Notes: generated from the letters alone by a model not told the origin. Positions 7,917-16,872 are shown, counted from the stretch's first letter. The stretch: 64,000 nucleotides of DNA from Pedobacter sp. WC2423 (GCF_040822065.1 NZ_CP162005.1:1426001-1490000), one strand, 5' to 3'. Numbers and translations are program-made.

Positions 7917-7973
7917 CGAACCCAGGACCACTACATTAAAAGTGTAATGCTCTACCAGCTGAGCTACGGAATC
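7901..7973 (-). tRNA. tRNA-Lys (anticodon TTT)
   Basis: The minus strand folds as a full 73-base cloverleaf. The acceptor stem GATTCCG pairs with CGGGATC (one G-T pair), the D-arm begins GCTC, the anticodon loop is CTTTTAA with anticodon TTT, and the T-arm is CTGGG TTCGAAT CCCAG. The discriminator base is A and CCA is not encoded. A terminator follows. Its 3' end is duplicated at 3719-3748, so this gene has served as an integration site. Confidence 0.95.
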
Positions 7974-8106
7974 AATTCCTTTTTTGAAGGACTGCAAAGG
8001 TAGAAATTTAATATTAATATGCAAATCCTTCTGAAAATAAAATGCCTTCAATTAGTCAACAAGCTGTTTTTCAATAGAATTAATTTAACATATCCGCTTT
8101 AAACCA

Positions 8107-8143
8107 AAACAGGGCAAGGATAATATTACCCCCTACCCTGTTT
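8107..8143 (-). terminator. Probable terminator of the GH92 gene
   Basis: AAACAGGG (8107-8114) and CCCTGTTT (8136-8143) form an inverted pair 17 bases after the GH92 stop on the minus strand, with a further GG/CC core inside. The following T-run is short (TTTTGG), so termination strength is uncertain. Confidence 0.5.
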
Positions 8144-8159
8144 AATTATAGCATAAACC

Positions 8160-10445
8160 CTATTTTGCAGGTTTACTGGTCATATAAAATGTCAATTTTC
8201 CTCCATTAGTAATATCAGAATGCTTAATCGTATGTGTAGTAATCGCCTTACCATTTAATAAGACCTTTTGTACATATACATTTTTATCACTTTGATTAAT
8301 CGCATCCACAGTAAACGTTTTTCCATTCTCCAGTTTCAATACCGCAGATTTCACAGCTGGGCTGCCTAGAGAATATTCATCAGAACCAGGGGCTACAGGA
8401 TAGAAACCTAGTGAAGAGAACATATACCAGGCACTCATCTGTCCGCAATCATCATTTCCGCCTAAACCATCAGGTGCATTTTTATATTGCATTTTCAGGA
8501 TCATTCTTATCCTGGATTGAGTTTTCCAGGGCTGATCTGTCCAGTTATATAAATAAGCTACGTGATGTGCCGGCTCATTACCATGTACATAACCTCCAAC
8601 AATTCCCTCTCTTGTAATATCCTCCGTATCGGCAAAAAATTCATCAGGCAAATGCATGGTAAACAATGTATCCAGCCTGTTTGCAAACTTCTGCTTCCCT
8701 CCCATACGCTCCATCAGTAATTTCGGATTCTGCGGAACAAAGAAACTATAGTTCCATGAATTACCCTCAATAAAACCCTGACCATGTGTACTCATCACAT
8801 CAAATTTCTTCTGGAAAGTACCATCAGCCATTTTAGCACGCATAAATCCAGTTGAAGAATCAAAATTATTCTCCCAGTTTCCGGAACGTTTCATGTATTC
8901 CTGGTAAATATCCTGTTTATTCAATTTTTTAGCCAGCTGGGCAATACACCAATCATCATAAGCATATTCCAATGTATTGGAAATGGAAACACCACTTTTC
9001 TCAGCAGGAATAAATCCTTTATCAATATAATCCCCTATTCCTTCATAATCTCTGCGGTTAGAAGTTACGATACAAGCGGCAAGCGCTGCTTCAGGATCAC
9101 CATTATAGACACCCTTGATAATCGCGTCAGTAACTACAGAAACGCTGTGATACCCGCTCATACACCAGTTGTCATTTGCATAATGTGACCAGACCGGCAA
9201 CATCTTCAATGAATTCTGATCATAATGCGCCATCATAGACTTCACCATATCATTGTTACGCGAGGGCTGAATCAGGTTAAAAAATGGGTGTAAAGCTCTG
9301 TAAGTATCCCATAATGAAAAAGTGGTATAATTCGTAAAACCTTTCGCTTCATGAATCCCCTGATCCAATCCTTTATACTGACCATTTACATCTGTATAAA
9401 CTGTTGGATTGATAAAAGCATGATACATCGCAGTATAAAAGTTCACTTTATCATCTTCTGATGTATTGACAGTAATCTTATTCAATTCTTTATTCCATTC
9501 CGCTTTCGCCTGTTTTTTAACCTGCTCAAAATTCCATCCTGGTATTTCAGCACGCATATTTTCTAAAGCATTTTCCTGGCTTACCGGCGAAATTGCAAAC
9601 TTGATTTTCACTTTTTCCTGCTCCTCAGTTTTAAAGTCAAAATACATCCTTATCTGTTTACCAGCAATTTCAGGGAAGTTTTTTGTCTGGTCAAACTTAC
9701 CCCAGAATCCTTTGTATGCCTGCTTGCGATCATAATTTTTCTGTCCATATTTCACAAATGGTTTAGAGAATGACATCGCAAAATAAACTGTTCTTGTTCT
9801 TGCCCAGCCATTAGTCTGACGATAACCGGTTACTAAAGAATCATTGACCACACGTACATAAGTCCAGACATTTTTATCATCATAGTTATAAATACCAGCC
9901 ATCAGATCCAGGATAATATGCGACTGATCAGATTTAGGGAAAGTATACTGATGCATACCTGCTCTTTTTGTAGCCGTTAGTTCTGCAAGAATGTTGTCAT
10001 CGTCTAATTTAACTTTATAATATCCTGCTTCTGCAACTTCATTCTGATGTGAAAAAGCAGAACGGAAGCCACCTTTGGGATCAGAAGCCACACCTGGATT
10101 TAACTGCAATTTGCCTTGTGTAGGCATAATCAGGAAATCTCCAAGATCCGAATGACCAGATCCGCTGAAATGCGTATGACTAAATCCAACGATTGTTTTA
10201 TCCTCATAACGATAACCTGCACAATATTTATATACATCACCATTATATTTTCCGTTCAGTTCATACGATAAAGTATCTGTTTCCGGACTTAACTGAACCG
10301 CACCGAATGGCACTACTGCCCCTGGATAAGTATGCCCCATTTTCTGCGTTCCTATAATTGGCTTCACATATTTAGCCAGATCTTGCTGCGCATTACCGAC
10401 AAAGGGAATAAATAAAATACTGTAAAATAGAAATTTCTTCATCAA
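8160..10445 (-). CDS. GH92 family alpha-mannosidase, secreted
   Basis: Glycoside hydrolase family 92 enzymes are calcium-dependent exo-alpha-mannosidases (often alpha-1,2) that trim mannose from N-glycans and mannans. This 761-residue protein has a signal peptide ending GNAQ, followed by the family N-terminus YVKPIIGTQKMGHTYPGAVV. HTHFSGSGHSDLGDF (about residue 90) and FIEGNSWNYSFF (probable catalytic acid Glu near 561) are family hallmarks. So is GGNDDCGQMSAWY near 664, whose aspartates correspond to the proposed catalytic base pair. It stands alone, without SusC/SusD neighbours, so it is not part of a visible polysaccharide utilisation locus. Product location is periplasm or outer surface. 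Linkage specificity cannot be read from sequence. Confidence 0.93.
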   Translation of the reverse strand: MMKKFLFYSILFIPFVGNAQQDLAKYVKPIIGTQKMGHTYPGAVVPFGAVQLSPETDTLSYELNGKYNGDVYKYCAGYRYEDKTIVGFSHTHFSGSGHSDLGDFLIMPTQGKLQLNPGVASDPKGGFRSAFSHQNEVAEAGYYKVKLDDDNILAELTATKRAGMHQYTFPKSDQSHIILDLMAGIYNYDDKNVWTYVRVVNDSLVTGYRQTNGWARTRTVYFAMSFSKPFVKYGQKNYDRKQAYKGFWGKFDQTKNFPEIAGKQIRMYFDFKTEEQEKVKIKFAISPVSQENALENMRAEIPGWNFEQVKKQAKAEWNKELNKITVNTSEDDKVNFYTAMYHAFINPTVYTDVNGQYKGLDQGIHEAKGFTNYTTFSLWDTYRALHPFFNLIQPSRNNDMVKSMMAHYDQNSLKMLPVWSHYANDNWCMSGYHSVSVVTDAIIKGVYNGDPEAALAACIVTSNRRDYEGIGDYIDKGFIPAEKSGVSISNTLEYAYDDWCIAQLAKKLNKQDIYQEYMKRSGNWENNFDSSTGFMRAKMADGTFQKKFDVMSTHGQGFIEGNSWNYSFFVPQNPKLLMERMGGKQKFANRLDTLFTMHLPDEFFADTEDITREGIVGGYVHGNEPAHHVAYLYNWTDQPWKTQSRIRMILKMQYKNAPDGLGGNDDCGQMSAWYMFSSLGFYPVAPGSDEYSLGSPAVKSAVLKLENGKTFTVDAINQSDKNVYVQKVLLNGKAITTHTIKHSDITNGGKLTFYMTSKPAK

Positions 10446-10469
10446 TTAGTCTGTTTTGGTTTGGTTTTT

Positions 10470-10534
10470 ATTAAACGCCTAATATATCATATAAGATTGT
10501 AAAACGCTGTATCATATATGCTATAACGTTTAAT
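10470..10534. promoter_or_regulatory. Inverted and direct repeats in the GH92/mnmA divergent region
   Basis: ATTAAACG (10470-10477) and CGTTTAAT (10527-10534) form an exact inverted pair. Between and overlapping them, AACGC followed by ATCATATA occurs twice (10474-10493 and 10503-10518). This is 25 bases upstream of the GH92 start and could be an operator region for that gene. No regulator is encoded nearby. Confidence 0.3.
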
Positions 10535-10602
10535 CATACTTTTCATTTACCTTTTTACAAGGATCTGACTCCTTAAAAAATGAATCTTTAACTAAAATCC
10601 GT

Positions 10603-10610
10603 TATTTTTG
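10603..10610 (+). promoter_or_regulatory. Bacteroidota -7 box (TATTTTTG) for mnmA
   Basis: TATTTTTG fits the TAnnTTTG -7 element of the primary sigma factor in this phylum and ends 17 bases before the mnmA ATG. A convincing -33 element was not identified. Confidence 0.45.
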
Positions 10611-10627
10611 TCTCATATTAAAATACA

Positions 10628-11719
10628 ATGAGTAAAAGGGGTAGAATTCTGGTAGCCATGAGTGGCGGTGTAGATAGTTCAGTAGCAGCAGTAATGTTAC
10701 ACGAACAAGGGTATGAAGTTATTGGTTTAACGATGAAGACCTGGGACTATGCAACATCCGGAAGCAGTAGTAAAGAAACCGGTTGCTGTAGTCTGGACAG
10801 TATCAATGATGCCCGTACCTTAGCCGTAAATTATGGCTTTCCACATTATATATTAGACATCAGAGAAGAATTTGGTGACTATGTGATTGATAATTTTGTT
10901 GACGAATATCTTGCAGGCCGCACACCAAATCCGTGCGTGTTATGTAATACCCATATCAAATGGGAAGCATTGTTGAAACGTGCCAATAAACTGGACTGTG
11001 AATTTATAGCAACCGGTCATTATGCTAACGTCAGACAACATGAAAACGGCAGACATGTAATTTCCAAAGGACTGGACGAAAATAAAGATCAGTCTTATGT
11101 TTTGTGGGGCGTTTCGCAGGAAAACCTGGCGCGTACACAATTTCCTTTAGGCTCTTTTGCCAAAGCTGACATCAGACAAATGGCACTGGATATGGGACAG
11201 GAAGAACTGGCAAAAAAGAGTGAGAGTTATGAAATCTGTTTCGTACCTGAAAATGATTACCGTTCGTTCTTGAAACATAAAGTAGAAGATCTGGAAGACC
11301 GTGTTGCAGGTGGAAATTTCATTACCAGTGATGGAATGATCGTTGGACAGCATAAAGGATATCCTTTCTATACCATCGGACAGCGTAAAGGACTGGGCAT
11401 TGCTTTTGGTGAGCCTATGTTTGTGACGCAAATTCTTCCGGAAAGTAATACGGTTATGCTGGGCAGAGCCGAAGAATTAGAAAGAAGTGAAGCTATGGTA
11501 CGTAACATTAACCTGATTAAATATGACAATATTTATGAGCCAATGGATAATGTGATTACCAAAATACGTTATAAAGATGCAGGTATGTTAAGTACAATCG
11601 TTCAGGAAAAAGACAGAATGCGTGTGGTATTTGATCACAATGTATCTGCAATTGCGCCTGGACAATCTGCTGTTTTCTATGAAGGAAACGACCTTTTAGG
11701 AGGCGGTTTCCTTGTCTGA
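10628..11719 (+). CDS. mnmA: tRNA-specific 2-thiouridylase MnmA
   Basis: MnmA activates uridine 34 of tRNA-Lys, -Glu and -Gln with ATP and inserts sulfur, giving the 2-thio group that stabilises decoding. The PP-loop ATP motif SGGVDSS is at residues 13-19. Catalytic Cys103 lies in NPCVLCN and the second Cys204 in YEICFVPENDY, matching the E. coli pair. The C-terminal beta-barrel follows (YTIGQRKGLGIA, then AIAPGQSAVFYEG). The length of 363 residues is typical. The gene is monocistronic, divergent from the GH92 gene, with its stop six bases from the convergent nucleotidase stop. Confidence 0.97.
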   Translation: MSKRGRILVAMSGGVDSSVAAVMLHEQGYEVIGLTMKTWDYATSGSSSKETGCCSLDSINDARTLAVNYGFPHYILDIREEFGDYVIDNFVDEYLAGRTPNPCVLCNTHIKWEALLKRANKLDCEFIATGHYANVRQHENGRHVISKGLDENKDQSYVLWGVSQENLARTQFPLGSFAKADIRQMALDMGQEELAKKSESYEICFVPENDYRSFLKHKVEDLEDRVAGGNFITSDGMIVGQHKGYPFYTIGQRKGLGIAFGEPMFVTQILPESNTVMLGRAEELERSEAMVRNINLIKYDNIYEPMDNVITKIRYKDAGMLSTIVQEKDRMRVVFDHNVSAIAPGQSAVFYEGNDLLGGGFLV

Positions 11720-11724
11720 CTGAT

Positions 11725-12657
11725 TTAGCTATCCAGCTGATCTGAAATCATATAGGGAGAAGAAGTTAATAATTTCTTCCCTCTGTATGCTTCAAAATAA
11801 TAATCAATACGTCCTAAGTTTATCCCCGCAAAACCAACCTGATTGATCGTTGTAATCTTTCCGGCTCTGTTCTTCACATCCTGAGGTTTATCCATAAAGG
11901 TATGTGTATGTCCTCCGATGATTAAATCAATATGATCATTATTCTCCGCTAAAGTCTGATCTGATACTTTCTTTTCCGGATATTTATAACCCAGGTGAGA
12001 CAGACAAATAATTAAATCACATTTATGGTCGTTTTTAAGCAGTGAAGCAGTTTCGTTAGCTTTTAAAACGGGATCCTGATAAATTGTATTCCCATAGTTC
12101 TTCGCTCCTACCAACCCTTTCAATTCAATACCAATTCCAAAAACACCAATCTTCAAACCACCTTTATTAAAAATCTTAAAAGGCTGGGTAGATTTGTGCA
12201 TAATCGTATCAGAAAAGTCATAGTTACTCACCAGGATCGGAAAATTAGCATGAGGCAGTTGCTTATAGAAACCTTCTACCCCATTGTCAAAGTCATGATT
12301 CCCCATCGTTGCAGCATCATACCCCATCTCACTCATGAGTTTAATTTCAAGTTCTCCGCCATATAAATTAAAGTAAGGAGTACCCTGGAAAATATCACCT
12401 GCATCGAGTAAAAGCACATGCTGCTGTTCTGCTCTTATCTTTTTAATCAAAGCTGATCTTCTCGCTACGCCACCTAAACCCTGGTTCTGGCCGCCATCCA
12501 TAGCAAAAGGCTCGATCTGGCTATGCACATCGTTTGTGTGTAAAATAGTCAGCTGCCTGAGTTCTCCATTTGCCAGCGCATCTAAAGAATGTATGCTCAG
12601 CGCGGTTGCAGCTGCCGCAATACCACCAGTTTTTATAAATTTTCTACGGTTAATCAT
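11725..12657 (-). CDS. 5'-nucleotidase N-terminal metallophosphatase, Tat-exported
   Basis: This 310-residue protein is the metallophosphoesterase half of a UshA-type 5'-nucleotidase. It carries a twin-arginine signal (NRRKFIKTGGIAAAATAL) and the metal-binding motifs TILHTNDVHSQIEP, DAGDIFQGTP, MGNHDFDNG, LSHLGYKYPEKK and IIGGHTHTF. Family members hydrolyse nucleotides or UDP-sugars in the periplasm using two metal ions. The usual C-terminal substrate-binding domain is missing here and is encoded by the upstream gene, whose stop overlaps this ATG by eight bases (ATGATTAA). The two products therefore probably act together as a split enzyme. An iron-sulfur or molybdenum cofactor is not involved; Tat export may reflect metal loading before transport. 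Confidence 0.88.
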   Translation of the reverse strand: MINRRKFIKTGGIAAAATALSIHSLDALANGELRQLTILHTNDVHSQIEPFAMDGGQNQGLGGVARRSALIKKIRAEQQHVLLLDAGDIFQGTPYFNLYGGELEIKLMSEMGYDAATMGNHDFDNGVEGFYKQLPHANFPILVSNYDFSDTIMHKSTQPFKIFNKGGLKIGVFGIGIELKGLVGAKNYGNTIYQDPVLKANETASLLKNDHKCDLIICLSHLGYKYPEKKVSDQTLAENNDHIDLIIGGHTHTFMDKPQDVKNRAGKITTINQVGFAGINLGRIDYYFEAYRGKKLLTSSPYMISDQLDS

Positions 12658-13408
12658 TTGTCATCCTCCCATCTAATTTTGAACTGATCTTTACTCCTTT
12701 ATTTTTAGTCTCCTTAACATACTGAATTAACGCATCGCGGATCTTAAGCCGCAGTACTTTGCTGGAAAGTGGATTTTTGAAGCTGCTGATGCCATCAGCA
12801 CCACCTGCTATATAATCAGAAGTCAATACGCTGTAATTTTTTGAAGGATCAAAAGGTTGACCGCCAATCAGCACGTCAACGGCCTTATTTGCTTTAATTT
12901 TCATTGTTAAACCAGCAACAGGTTGTCCGCCGGTGCGTGCGATATAATCCAGTAAAGTCTGAACAGCTGAACCTTTCAGCTCAAAGACAATCAATTCATT
13001 TTCAAATGGCATCAGCTGAAAAATATTAGACAAGGTGATCGCTCCTGAAGGTAAATCGTTACGCAATCCTCCATTTCCGCAAGGCATGGAAAAATCTATT
13101 TGCGGAATGGTTTTACGCGCTTCAAATAAAGATGCATCAGCTAAGAAATTCCCTAAACAAGATTCCCCATTTACCAGTTTTTTAGTAATCTCTTTCTCGG
13201 AATAACCCAAAACCTCATTCATTTGTGAATCGAGTTTCAGTTTATAAGGCTGATAAGTCCGGATAATTGAGCTATCGGCTGGTACATGTTGTGTAATTTT
13301 ATATTCCGAGCGATTTGATTTAACAACCTGGTAAGTGCTGCTGCAAGCACCTGATAAGAAAGAACCAAGAAGAAAAATGAGTGTGCTGAGCTTTGTTGAA
13401 TTCCGCAT
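12650..13408 (-). CDS. 5'-nucleotidase C-terminal domain lipoprotein
   Basis: This gene encodes only the substrate-binding C-terminal domain of 5'-nucleotidases. The start at 13408 (MRNSTKLSTLIFLLGSFLSG) gives a lipoprotein signal with lipobox LSGAC; an ATG ten codons upstream would push it off-centre. Family signatures include ESCLGNFLADA, MPCGNGGLRNDL, GAITLSNIFQLMPFENELIV and SVLTSDYIAGGADG. The fused form normally follows the phosphatase domain, but here the order is reversed: this gene comes first and overlaps the phosphatase gene by eight bases. Membrane anchoring of this half could tether the complex. A -7 box lies 16 bases upstream of the chosen start. Confidence 0.87.
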   Translation of the reverse strand: MRNSTKLSTLIFLLGSFLSGACSSTYQVVKSNRSEYKITQHVPADSSIIRTYQPYKLKLDSQMNEVLGYSEKEITKKLVNGESCLGNFLADASLFEARKTIPQIDFSMPCGNGGLRNDLPSGAITLSNIFQLMPFENELIVFELKGSAVQTLLDYIARTGGQPVAGLTMKIKANKAVDVLIGGQPFDPSKNYSVLTSDYIAGGADGISSFKNPLSSKVLRLKIRDALIQYVKETKNKGVKISSKLDGRMTND

Positions 13409-13424
13409 AGTTGAAACTGAGTTG

Positions 13425-13432
13425 CAAATATA
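13425..13432 (-). promoter_or_regulatory. -7 box (TATATTTG) for the split nucleotidase operon
   Basis: On the minus strand TATATTTG matches TAnnTTTG and ends 16 bases before the ATG at 13408. This supports the shorter start, because the longer ATG (13436-13438) would lie upstream of the box. Confidence 0.5.
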
Positions 13433-13463
13433 AATCAATCCCTCAGTTTCCAGGTTAAAAAAA

Positions 13464-13491
13464 AGAGAAATCCTTGTTAAGGGATTTCTCT
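13464..13491 (-). terminator. Terminator of the glutathione peroxidase gene
   Basis: On the minus strand AGAGAAATCCCT pairs with AAGGATTTCTCT around a four-base loop, followed by eight Ts. It lies 44 bases after the peroxidase stop and separates it from the nucleotidase operon. Confidence 0.85.
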
Positions 13492-13534
13492 GATTCGTGC
13501 TTTAATGCCTCTTAAAGGCTTTGTATAGCAATTG

Positions 13535-14044
13535 TTACAAGTTCTTGGTCAGTTCAGGACTCATTGGTGTAACCTTAGAACGGAAACGGTGAACGAGCTG
13601 TCCTTTTTCATTGATCAGGAATTTTTCGAAATTCCAGTTGATATCTCCGGTAAAATCAGCATTACTGGCAGAAGTCAGATATTTGAAAATCGGATTAATG
13701 TCATTTCCCTTCACGCTTACTTTTTCACTTAATAAAAAAGTAACGCCAAAATTCTTTTTACAGAAATCTTGTATCTCTGTATTGGTAGCCAATTCCTGTC
13801 CGCCGAAATTACCCGCCGGGAAACCAATCAGCACAACATCTTTACCATACTTCTGATGTAATTTCTCCAGGTCTTCGTACTGTGGCGTATAGCCGCATTT
13901 TGAAGCTGTATTTACAATAAGAATTTTCTTACCCTTAAATTTTGAAAGCTTAATCTCTTTACCATCAATTGTTTTCATGGTAAAATCATAAATGCTTTGC
14001 GGCGGGGTAAATAACAAACTGAATAAAATAAGTAGGGTGTTCAT
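13535..14044 (-). CDS. Glutathione peroxidase-like thiol peroxidase, exported
   Basis: The 169-residue protein belongs to the glutathione peroxidase superfamily, which reduces hydroperoxides, usually with thioredoxin in bacteria. A short hydrophobic leader (MNTLLILFSLLFTPPQS) suggests periplasmic export. The peroxidatic Cys50 is in NTASKCGYTPQY; Gln82 (FGGQE) and the Trp-Asn pair in NWNFEKFL complete the catalytic tetrad. The usual FPCNQF motif reads FPAGNFGGQ, so the resolving Cys found in thioredoxin-dependent members is Ala76. It may therefore work as a one-Cys enzyme with an unknown reductant. It is monocistronic with its own terminator. Confidence 0.9.
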   Translation of the reverse strand: MNTLLILFSLLFTPPQSIYDFTMKTIDGKEIKLSKFKGKKILIVNTASKCGYTPQYEDLEKLHQKYGKDVVLIGFPAGNFGGQELATNTEIQDFCKKNFGVTFLLSEKVSVKGNDINPIFKYLTSASNADFTGDINWNFEKFLINEKGQLVHRFRSKVTPMSPELTKNL

Positions 14045-14270
14045 AGTTTTAAATTTTATGTTACAACGAATATATGCACAAATTATTTACACGTATATAA
14101 TAGGAAGGTAAACTTAATCGATTGCTATTCATTATACGCACAAATTAAGGCCTCAGATTTAAGAAATGAGTAATAATTTCAACGTCCAATTCATACTTTT
14201 TGAGATTTATTCTTAATAGAATTTTGATTTTAGGCTTATTTATAGTTTTATTTGCAGAAAAACCTTCTAG

Positions 14271-16868
14271 ATGGCCAAAAATTTATTAATAGTTGAATCA
14301 CCTGCAAAAGCGAAAACAATAGAAGGGTATTTGGGTAAAGATTTCATTGTTAAATCGAGCTACGGACACATCCGCGATTTAATTAAAGGAGATATGGGAA
14401 TAGATACGAATAATAATTTCGCCCAGACTTATGAAGTACCCGCCGATAAAAAGCAAGTGGTAGCTGAACTTAAGAAATTAGCAAAAGAAGCCGAGATGGT
14501 ATGGCTCGCATCCGATGAGGACCGCGAAGGGGAAGCAATTTCCTGGCACCTGTTTGAGACGCTGGGATTGAAAGAAAACAAGACTAAACGTATTGTTTTC
14601 CACGAAATCACCAAGCCTGCAATTTTAAAAGCGATTGAATCTCCAAGAACAATTGATTATAACCTGGTTAATGCACAACAAGCAAGACGCGTGTTAGACC
14701 GCCTGGTAGGTTTTGAACTTTCTCCGGTACTATGGAAAAAAGTGAAACCTTCTTTATCGGCTGGTCGTGTACAATCAGTAGCGGTACGTCTTATTGTAGA
14801 CAGAGAACGTGAAGTAAATAAGTTTAATGCAGCTGCTGCCTACAAAATTACAGCGCGGTTCAGCACAGGAAAAGCAAGGGAATTTGTGAAAGCAGAATTA
14901 CCTCAGCGATTTGAACAGGAAGCAGAAGCAGAGAAATTTGTGCGCGACTGTGTTAATGCCGGTTTTAAAATCAGCAGCCTGGAAACTAAACCAGCTAAAC
15001 GTAATCCTGCAGCACCTTTTACCACCTCAACGCTGCAACAGGAAGCATCCAGGAAACTGGGCTTCCCGGTATCCCGTACCATGCAGGTTGCGCAACGTTT
15101 ATATGAAAGTGGAAAGATCACTTACATGAGAACGGATTCGGTAAACTTATCTGAAACGGCTTTAACAGCTGCAGCTAATGAGATCAATTCTGCCTATGGA
15201 CAGAAATATCATCAGCTGAGAACTTATAAAACTAAATCCGCAGGGGCTCAGGAAGCGCATGAGGCCATCCGCCCTACTTACTTTGATCAGCATACCGTAA
15301 CAGGTGATAGTTCTGAACAAAGGCTGTATGAGCTGATTTGGAAACGTGCGATTGCTTCTCAAATGAGCGAAGCGTTGTTTGAAAAGACAACTGCACAGAT
15401 TGCAGTGAGCACACGCAGTGAAAGTCTGGTCGCAGAAGGTGAAGTCATGAAATTTGATGGTTTCCTGAAAGTTTACCTGGAATCAAGTGATGATGAAGAC
15501 ACCGAAGACAACGACAATGAAAATATCCTTCCTCCTTTAGCTAAAGGTCAGGAGCTGTCACTGAATGTAATGAATGCAACCGAACGTTTCTCTCGTCCGC
15601 CTGCAAGATATACAGAGGCGAGCCTGGTTAAAAAACTGGAAGAGCTTGGCATTGGCCGTCCATCTACTTATGCACCTACTATTTCTACCATCCAGAATCG
15701 TGGTTATGTAGTGAAAGAAGATCGTGATGGCCGCAGCCGTTCATTCGGTTCGATTATCCTTGAGAATGGAGAAGTCACTAAAGCCATTAAAACTGAAATT
15801 ACCGGTGCGGAAAAATCTAAATTATTCCCTACTGATATAGGCGAAGTTGTCAATGACTTCTTGGTAGAGCATTTTAAAGGTATTGTTGATTTTAACTTTA
15901 CCGCTAAAGTGGAAAAGGAATTTGATGAGATTGCCCAGGGCTTACAGAACTGGACAAAAATGCTTCATGCTTTTTATACTCCTTTTCATAAGGAAGTTGA
16001 AGTAACTACTGAAACTGCCGACAGGGCAAATGGTGAGCGTTTACTAGGCGTTGACCCGGTAAGTGGTAAAAATGTTTACGCAAAGGTTGGAAAGTTTGGT
16101 CCTCTGGTACAAATCGGTCAGAACGATGACGAAGAGAAACCAAAATATGCGAGCCTGATGAAATCTCAGTCGGTGGGTACAGTAACCCTTGAAGATGCTT
16201 TAGAGCAGTTCAGGTTACCTTTCCAGCTGGAAAATTATAAAGATAAAGAAGTTGCCGTAGGTGTTGGCCGTTTCGGACCTTACGTAAAATGGGGCGAAAC
16301 TTATATTTCTATCCCTAAAAACGAAGATCCGCTAACTGTTGATCAGAGCCGTGCAATCGTAATTATCGAAGAAAAAATTACTGCTGATGCTCCTGTAGCG
16401 CATTACGAAGGATTACCGGTGACTAAAGGTACCGGACGTTTCGGGCCATTTATCAAATGGAATGACTTGTTTATCAATGTACCTAAAGCTTATAACTTTG
16501 ATGAATTATCTGATAATGATATCAAAGAACTGATTGGTAAAAAGGTAGAGAAAGAGGCAAACAGATTTATCCAGCAATGGACTGCTGATAAAATTGCAAT
16601 CGAAAACGGCAGATGGGGACCTTTCATCCGTTTCGGAAAAGACATGCTCAAATTGGGTAAGAACCCGGCCACTAACGAAAAGTATACACCTGAAGAACTG
16701 GCTGTACTTTCTCTGGAAGAGGTTAAAAAGCTGATTGTGGAGCAGGTCCCGAATGCTTTTGAGCCAAAAGCAACGAAAAAGAAAGCAGCTGGTACTAAAG
16801 TTGCCGGTACAAAAAGTGCAGCGGCCAAAGCTCCTGCAAAGAAAAAAGCCCCAGTTAAAAAGAAATAA
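14271..16868 (+). CDS. topA: DNA topoisomerase I
   Basis: Type IA topoisomerase relaxes negative supercoils by cutting one strand. The Toprim domain opens the protein (LLIVESPAKAKTIEGYLG; acidic DEDREGEAI near 84-92). The active-site Tyr285 sits in ITYMRTDSVNLS. The C-terminus lacks zinc fingers and instead has repeated GRFGPYVKWG, GRFGPFIKWN and GRWGPFIRFG units, as in Bacteroidota TopA. A Lys/Ala-rich tail (about 835-865) resembles DNA-binding tails seen in other high-copy DNA proteins. Its length of 865 residues is normal. The gene starts an apparent run with the small protein gene four bases downstream. Confidence 0.97.
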   Translation: MAKNLLIVESPAKAKTIEGYLGKDFIVKSSYGHIRDLIKGDMGIDTNNNFAQTYEVPADKKQVVAELKKLAKEAEMVWLASDEDREGEAISWHLFETLGLKENKTKRIVFHEITKPAILKAIESPRTIDYNLVNAQQARRVLDRLVGFELSPVLWKKVKPSLSAGRVQSVAVRLIVDREREVNKFNAAAAYKITARFSTGKAREFVKAELPQRFEQEAEAEKFVRDCVNAGFKISSLETKPAKRNPAAPFTTSTLQQEASRKLGFPVSRTMQVAQRLYESGKITYMRTDSVNLSETALTAAANEINSAYGQKYHQLRTYKTKSAGAQEAHEAIRPTYFDQHTVTGDSSEQRLYELIWKRAIASQMSEALFEKTTAQIAVSTRSESLVAEGEVMKFDGFLKVYLESSDDEDTEDNDNENILPPLAKGQELSLNVMNATERFSRPPARYTEASLVKKLEELGIGRPSTYAPTISTIQNRGYVVKEDRDGRSRSFGSIILENGEVTKAIKTEITGAEKSKLFPTDIGEVVNDFLVEHFKGIVDFNFTAKVEKEFDEIAQGLQNWTKMLHAFYTPFHKEVEVTTETADRANGERLLGVDPVSGKNVYAKVGKFGPLVQIGQNDDEEKPKYASLMKSQSVGTVTLEDALEQFRLPFQLENYKDKEVAVGVGRFGPYVKWGETYISIPKNEDPLTVDQSRAIVIIEEKITADAPVAHYEGLPVTKGTGRFGPFIKWNDLFINVPKAYNFDELSDNDIKELIGKKVEKEANRFIQQWTADKIAIENGRWGPFIRFGKDMLKLGKNPATNEKYTPEELAVLSLEEVKKLIVEQVPNAFEPKATKKKAAGTKVAGTKSAAAKAPAKKKAPVKKK

Positions 16869-16872
16869 AAAT

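Noticed and set aside
10940..11431. Minus-strand open frames inside mnmA
   Set aside because: They lie fully antisense to a highly conserved gene and have no signal, motif or promoter; they are shadows.
16735..16872. Upstream extension of the small gene behind topA
   Set aside because: The extension is the +1 frame of the topA tail, very rich in Lys, Arg and Gln. The ATG at 16873 after the topA stop is the natural start.
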